64,000 nt of DNA from the NCBI RefSeq assembly GCF_001897285.1, contig NZ_MKSM01000100.1:16194-80193 (forward strand), written 5' to 3'. Below, piece by piece: positions 61,130 to 64,000 of the stretch. The position numbers were made by a program, and so were the translations under genes. The stretch comes from Nitrobacter sp. 62-23. Lineage in GTDB: Bacteria; Pseudomonadota; Alphaproteobacteria; Rhizobiales; Xanthobacteraceae. The notes below the pieces were generated by a model. That model saw only the letters and a program-made list of their open reading frames with translations, had not been told where the DNA came from and did no database searches. Position 1 is the first letter of the stretch, and each line of letters starts with the position of its first letter.

Positions 61130-61280
61130 TATTCCATCACTAAGCCGACCCCCAACAGCGCCAAGGCCAGCAGAAACAGCCATGGCGCGAATTCGTTGGT
61201 GCGATCGCAGAGGAACAGCCACATCGCCAGCAGGCACGTCAGGATGCCAAATAGCTGGAGGACGGGGCCAGCGCGGTCAT
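61130..61280 (-). pseudogene. Frameshifted small two-helix membrane protein
   Basis: Downstream of the NDG-motif gene, an ATG (61280) overlaps its stop codon (ATGA) but reads only MTALAPSSSYLAS before a stop. In another frame of the same bases the sequence becomes a convincing membrane protein: VLQLFGILTCLLAMWLFLC, DRTNEFAPWLF, LLALALLGVGLVME. Joining MTALAP to VLQLFG needs one extra base near the C-run around 61263-61267, giving a 50-residue protein with two helices. So the gene is probably broken by a one-base deletion in a homopolymer, or the sequence has an error there. Confidence 0.45.
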
Positions 61281-61588
61281 GCCGGCCACCTGAATGCGAT
61301 CGCGCCAGCGACAGAGCGTGGTCGTTCCCTCACCCGATGGCCGTCGTTGCCCGACTTGACGATCCAGCGACCGTCGGGAGTGCGGCCGGTGATGATCCCG
61401 ACGATCGCCCCGGCATGCGGGCCATGAGCCGGCCGGCCGAACCCGGCCCACCAGCGCGCCAGGTTGCCGGCAGGATTGGCGACCCCGAGGTGCTTGCGCA
61501 TCCACCAGCCGCACCAGGCGCGCGGACGACGCCAGTTGACCGCCCTCCCCGCGCCTTCGGCCATGACGCGGCGGAGGCCGGGAGGCAT
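61277..61588 (-). CDS. Small CHAP/NlpC-like protein lacking the expected histidine segment
   Basis: A 103-residue protein with NWRRPRAWCGWWMRKHLGV (Cys at residue 26), LARWWAGFGRP, GIITGRTPDGRWIVKSGNDG and RVRERPRSVAGAIAFRW. This matches, from memory, a small Rhizobiales family related to CHAP/NlpC amidases, where a VVW-HHVG segment with the catalytic His precedes the GRT/NDG part; here AGAIVGIITG runs straight on and the His-containing piece is absent. No signal peptide is included. It is probably non-catalytic or a decaying copy. The ATG at 61588 is divergent from the next feature; the frame is open to 61696. Confidence 0.5.
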   Translation of the reverse strand: MPPGLRRVMAEGAGRAVNWRRPRAWCGWWMRKHLGVANPAGNLARWWAGFGRPAHGPHAGAIVGIITGRTPDGRWIVKSGNDGHRVRERPRSVAGAIAFRWPA

Positions 61589-61611
61589 AGGCCTATACGT
61601 CTCGTTGGCGC

Positions 61612-61964
61612 GTGACGCTGCTCGTCCTTGCAGCCGCGACGTTTGTTGGAACCGGATTGTGGATGGCTGGCGTTTTTGGTGATCCGCCCGGCTCACGCCG
61701 TTACCCCGCCGGCTTTATGGTTGCGATCGGCTGACGGGGTGGGAATTCAGCGGGCAGAAGACGATTGTTCTGCACCTTCGCGACCCGGACCGCTTTCCTG
61801 CCAAAGGACCAATTGCCGTTTTGGCGGGAGCAAACCGAGCGCTGACAGGCGGCGACATATCGATTTCGCTGGCTGGCATGGATCGCAGCTTCCCGGAGGC
61901 CCTCGCCGCTATCCAGCGCTTCCGAACGCGCGACAGCGAATCGCCATCCCAAGCTGTTCCGTAA
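61612..61964 (+). pseudogene. Decayed STM3941-like membrane protein gene (internal deletion and frameshift)
   Basis: Two coding-like pieces in different frames. The first (61612-61734) reads VTLLVLAAATFVGTGLWMAG then SRRYPAGFMVAIG and a stop, a membrane helix plus the start of a second. The second (from about 61731 to the TAA at 61962-61964) reads LTGWEFSGQKTIVLHLRDPD, RFPAKGPIAVLAGANRALTG and GDISISLAGMDRSFPEALAAIQRF. Together they resemble, from memory, the N and C ends of STM3941-type proteins, which have two helices and a PH-like domain, with the middle lost at about 61731. No function is expected. Confidence 0.45.
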
Positions 61965-62162
61965 GCGATGCCATCGCAAGGCCTGACGCAAAGCAATGAT
62001 CATCGCGACTCGCCATCTTGGCAAAGCCGAATGCTGATCCGCCCATTTCACGGTTGCTTGAAATTCGATCGCCAGTCACGCGTTGAGGGGAAAACCTCAT
62101 TCAATTGAGCTGTCCGGTGGGTTAGTTTTGTCGTTGCGAGATTAAAATCAGCGAGGCAATTC
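61965..62162. other. Spacer upstream of hchA
   Basis: About 200 bases with no gene; presumably contains the hchA promoter. Nothing else recognised. Confidence 0.3.
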
Positions 62163-63014
62163 ATGTCCGACCAGAATGTTTCCGACAAGAAACCGCAACC
62201 CGACCCGGCGGAGGACAATGCGTTCTTTCCCTCAAGCTATTCGCTGAGCCAGTTCACCTCGCCGAAATCGGATTTGAACGGCGCTGATTATCCGACCCGC
62301 TATCAGGGCGGCAAGAAGGTGCTGATGATCGGCGCCGACGAGCGCTACCTGCTCACCGACAATGGCAGCTTCTTCTCAACCGGCAACCACCCGGTGGAAA
62401 CGCTGCTGCCGATGTACCATCTCGACAAGGCCGGCTTCGGCTTCGACGTGGCGACGGTGTCGGGCAATCCGGTGAAGTTCGAATACTGGGCGATGCCGTC
62501 GGAGGATGCAGAGGTGAAGGGCTTCTTCACCAAATACCGTCCTCAGTTCAAGCAGCCCCTGACGCTGTCCGAAGTCATCTCGCGCGGGCTCGACGGCTAT
62601 GCCGCAATCTTCATTCCGGGCGGGCATGGTGCGCTGATCGGCCTGCCCGAAAGCCGGGATGTCGGTGCCGTTCTGAAATGGGCGGCGGCGAACGACAGGT
62701 TCGTGATCTCGCTCTGCCACGGACCTGCGGCCTTCCTCGCGGTCGGCGACAGCGACATCTATCGCGGTTACGCGATCTGCGCCTTTCCGGATGCGCTCGA
62801 CGAGAAGACGCCCGATATCGGCTACATGCCCGGCCACCTGACGTGGAAATTTGGCGAAAAGCTGAAGACGCTCGGCTTCAGGATATTGAACGACGACATC
62901 TCCGGCGCCGTGCATAAGGACCGCAGGCTGATCACCGGCGACAGCCCGCTGGCCGGCAATGCGCTCGGCAAGCTCGCGGCCGAGTCGCTGCTTGAAGACA
63001 TCGCGGGCGAATGA
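62163..63014 (+). CDS. hchA: Hsp31-type protein deglycase/glyoxalase III
   Basis: A 283-residue DJ-1/PfpI-superfamily protein, the Hsp31 (HchA) branch. It removes methylglyoxal damage or converts methylglyoxal to lactate without cofactor, and acts as a chaperone. The catalytic Cys185-His186 pair is in [15 protein letters not shown], the same position as in E. coli Hsp31, and the nucleophile-elbow partner region [15 protein letters not shown] is present. The N-terminal segment ([17 protein letters not shown]) is typical of HchA. The start follows a weak AGCGAGG. Confidence 0.93.
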   Translation: MSDQNVSDKKPQPDPAEDNAFFPSSYSLSQFTSPKSDLNGADYPTRYQGGKKVLMIGADERYLLTDNGSFFSTGNHPVETLLPMYHLDKAGFGFDVATVSGNPVKFEYWAMPSEDAEVKGFFTKYRPQFKQPLTLSEVISRGLDGYAAIFIPGGHGALIGLPESRDVGAVLKWAAANDRFVISLCHGPAAFLAVGDSDIYRGYAICAFPDALDEKTPDIGYMPGHLTWKFGEKLKTLGFRILNDDISGAVHKDRRLITGDSPLAGNALGKLAAESLLEDIAGE

Positions 63015-63137
63015 CGCACGCGGTCGACGAAGCCCTGTAGCAACAAGTACCGCGGCGATGACACCCTGCTCGGCTCGTTCAGAGCGAAATCAATCCGACG
63101 TCCGGTCCCCATCGGCTGGCGTCGCTCCGGCGACTGG

Positions 63138-63404
63138 TCAATGCACGGTTATCCAGGCTCGCGCATGGCGTTGCGCCGCGACAATCTCGGCCTCGGACAT
63201 GAGAGCCGCGACTTCCCGGCGCATCGTAATCGCTTCGGCGTGGCCCTTGAGCGCCGCGAGGTTGAACCATTTATGCGCGGCCACCAGGTCGACCAGACCG
63301 GCCCGGCCGCTCGCCCAGTACAGGCCGCGCTCGAACAGAATATCCTGAATGGTGCCGGCATCCACCGGCGCCGTCGTGTCGAGATCGATATGCCCCTGAA
63401 ACAT
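63138..63404 (-). CDS. Sel1-repeat-like small protein, 88 aa
   Basis: An 88-residue soluble protein. The central part resembles a Sel1/TPR-like repeat: ILFERGLYWASGRAGLVDLVAAHKWFNLAALKGHAEAITMRREVAALMS, followed by EIVAAQRHARAWI. Sel1 repeats mediate protein contacts. An AGAGGG ribosome site precedes the ATG at 63404. It is a stand-alone gene convergent with hchA. This type is found in many Rhizobiales genomes (from memory), function unknown. Confidence 0.7.
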   Translation of the reverse strand: MFQGHIDLDTTAPVDAGTIQDILFERGLYWASGRAGLVDLVAAHKWFNLAALKGHAEAITMRREVAALMSEAEIVAAQRHARAWITVH

Positions 63405-63588
63405 CCCTCTGTTCCTTTTTTATAACCGCCCTGCTTCGAGCGCGGCCCCGTCCACTTGTTGTCGCCCCGCTGGTCCCGACCGCCGTTCACCGGCGTGCCG
63501 TCCAGACGCGCAGACCATGGCGGTAAAATTTGAAGAGCAGTTTAATCATCGCGATGAATCGAAGGTGAACGCTCCGGGCGGGAGCAGC

Positions 63589-63640
63589 CTGCGAAATCGA
63601 AAAAAGTCTTTGTTCTACGGGGACTTTCCTGATTTCGCAG
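63589..63640. repeat. Long imperfect hairpin
   Basis: Outer arms CTGCGAAATC (63589-63598) and GATTTCGCAG (63631-63640) are perfect complements; inner AAAGTC/GACTTT pairs extend the stem around a 13-15 base loop. Not adjacent to a stop codon of a known gene. It could be a small RNA, attenuator or mobile palindrome. Confidence 0.6.
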
Positions 63641-63723
63641 AATTCGGTTTACCGTCGTGTTTGGCAAACCGGTAACTATCGCCAGAGGCGGTATCGTGCC
63701 CGATCCGGCGGAAGTGCAGAACT

Positions 63724-63802
63724 ACAGCGTTTTCGAGCGAAGCATGTCGTCGGGCTTAATCCCGGGTGGATCCGCGTCCGCGTGAAGAAACCGCGCCGAC
63801 AC
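63724..63802 (+). repeat. Dispersed repeat, family A (longer variant)
   Basis: AGCGTTTTCGAGCGAAGCAT, then GTCGTCGGGCTTAATCCCGG, then GTCCGCGTGAAGAAACCGCG. The same left and right ends as the other copies, with a central hairpin variant resembling the copy at 49813-49889. Confidence 0.75.
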
Positions 63803-63810
63803 AATAATCC

Positions 63811-63849
63811 AGAGCTTCGCTCCTGATTCAGTCAGGAGCGAAACGCTCT
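63811..63849. repeat. Inverted repeat next to family A copy
   Basis: AGAGCTTCGCTCCTGA (63811-63826) pairs with TCAGGAGCGAAACGCTCT (63832-63849), apart from a 2-base bulge. A strong hairpin that could stop transcription coming from either side. Confidence 0.7.
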
Positions 63850-63886
63850 GGCAACATCGTGAAAACCGCGGTCACGGCGGCGACGG

Positions 63887-64000
63887 CTACGATTCAAAAG
63901 ACGGGGAAACAGCAACACCGGGGCTGAGCCACGCCGGCGGCAGGACGAGGGCGTCGGTGAACACGTCAGGACCAACTCTCACCGCAGCCGAGGCCGCTGG
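63887..64000 (-). CDS. Possible C-terminal end of an unknown protein (partial)
   Basis: A minus-strand frame that stays open to the window edge. The last 37 residues read ...VRVGPDVFTDALVLPPAWLS, PGVAVSPSFES and stop. It looks coding-like (hydrophobic/proline pattern) but is too short to assign. Confidence 0.3.
   Translation of the reverse strand, partial: PAASAAVRVGPDVFTDALVLPPAWLSPGVAVSPSFES

Larger units (their letters stand above)
63405..63886. other. Spacer with hairpin and repeat elements
   Basis: About 480 bases. A 52-codon frame (63517-63675, MAVKFEEQFNHRDESKV...) lacks a ribosome site and spans the hairpin at 63589-63640, so it is not called as a gene. The rest is repeat DNA described separately. 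Confidence 0.4.

Noticed and set aside
61628..61999. 123-codon plus-strand frame
   Set aside because: Overlaps the better-supported frames of the decayed gene and has no coherent protein character.
60754..62162. Genomic island or prophage at tRNA-Arg
   Set aside because: No integrase, no repeat of the tRNA end and no phage genes are visible; only decaying small genes.
63517..63675. 52-codon plus-strand frame
   Set aside because: No ribosome site, and its middle is a DNA palindrome; more likely a non-coding hairpin.
1..64000. CRISPR array or other defence locus
   Set aside because: No array of regularly spaced repeats and no cas, restriction, toxin-antitoxin or retron genes were recognised.

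Overview
The window looks like chromosomal DNA of a Rhizobiales alphaproteobacterium of the Bradyrhizobium/Nitrobacter/Rhodopseudomonas group. The evidence is high GC, the general amino acid permease set aapJQMP beside metC, a bacterial phosphatidylcholine synthase, a complex I NDUFS4-like subunit, a 346-residue CysK, an IalB-family protein, a degenerate PleD-like protein and several palindromic repeat families of the kind scattered in these genomes. The genus cannot be fixed by eye. No CRISPR array, integrase, transposase or prophage was seen.

Layout. 0-7 kb: 3' part of a methylcrotonyl-CoA carboxylase carboxyltransferase gene, a complex I accessory subunit, a small HTH regulator beside two CTAG-bounded palindromes, then small secreted or unknown genes separated by gene-poor gaps. 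7-15 kb: a cupin gene divergent from the 5-oxoprolinase operon pxpBCA, then pcs-terC-qor on the minus strand, a UbiH-type hydroxylase, hspQ and an IalB-type protein. 15.8-20.5 kb: an unusual co-directional triad: solo oligopeptide-type binding protein, AMP-ligase homologue with degenerate motifs, and degenerate REC-REC-GGDEF protein. 20.5-29.3 kb: mfd, sdhE and recG, then a DUF502 membrane protein and glmS. 30-40 kb: tRNA-Cys, a DTW-domain tRNA-modifying enzyme and a four-gene RND efflux operon (outer-membrane factor, adaptor, two permeases). 40-50 kb: cysK, aapJQMP, metC and a Na/Pi cotransporter. 50-60 kb: a lipid-linked-sugar cluster (GT2, lipid-A N-domain protein, ArnT-like transferase), then pbpC coupled to a giant alpha-2-macroglobulin gene. 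60.6-64 kb: tRNA-Arg(UCU), a zone of small and decaying genes, hchA, a Sel1-like small gene, a long hairpin and a repeat element.

How the genes work together: cysK, metC and Aap link sulfur amino acid metabolism and amino acid uptake. PxpABC recycles 5-oxoproline. Mfd and RecG are repair helicases, with SdhE coupled to mfd. PbpC and the macroglobulin form the known periplasmic repair/defence pairing. The most unusual items are the degenerate triad, the palindromic elements that repeatedly sit on or next to stop codons at gene ends, and the decaying genes downstream of tRNA-Arg.

All family calls are by reading translated sequence; no database search was run.
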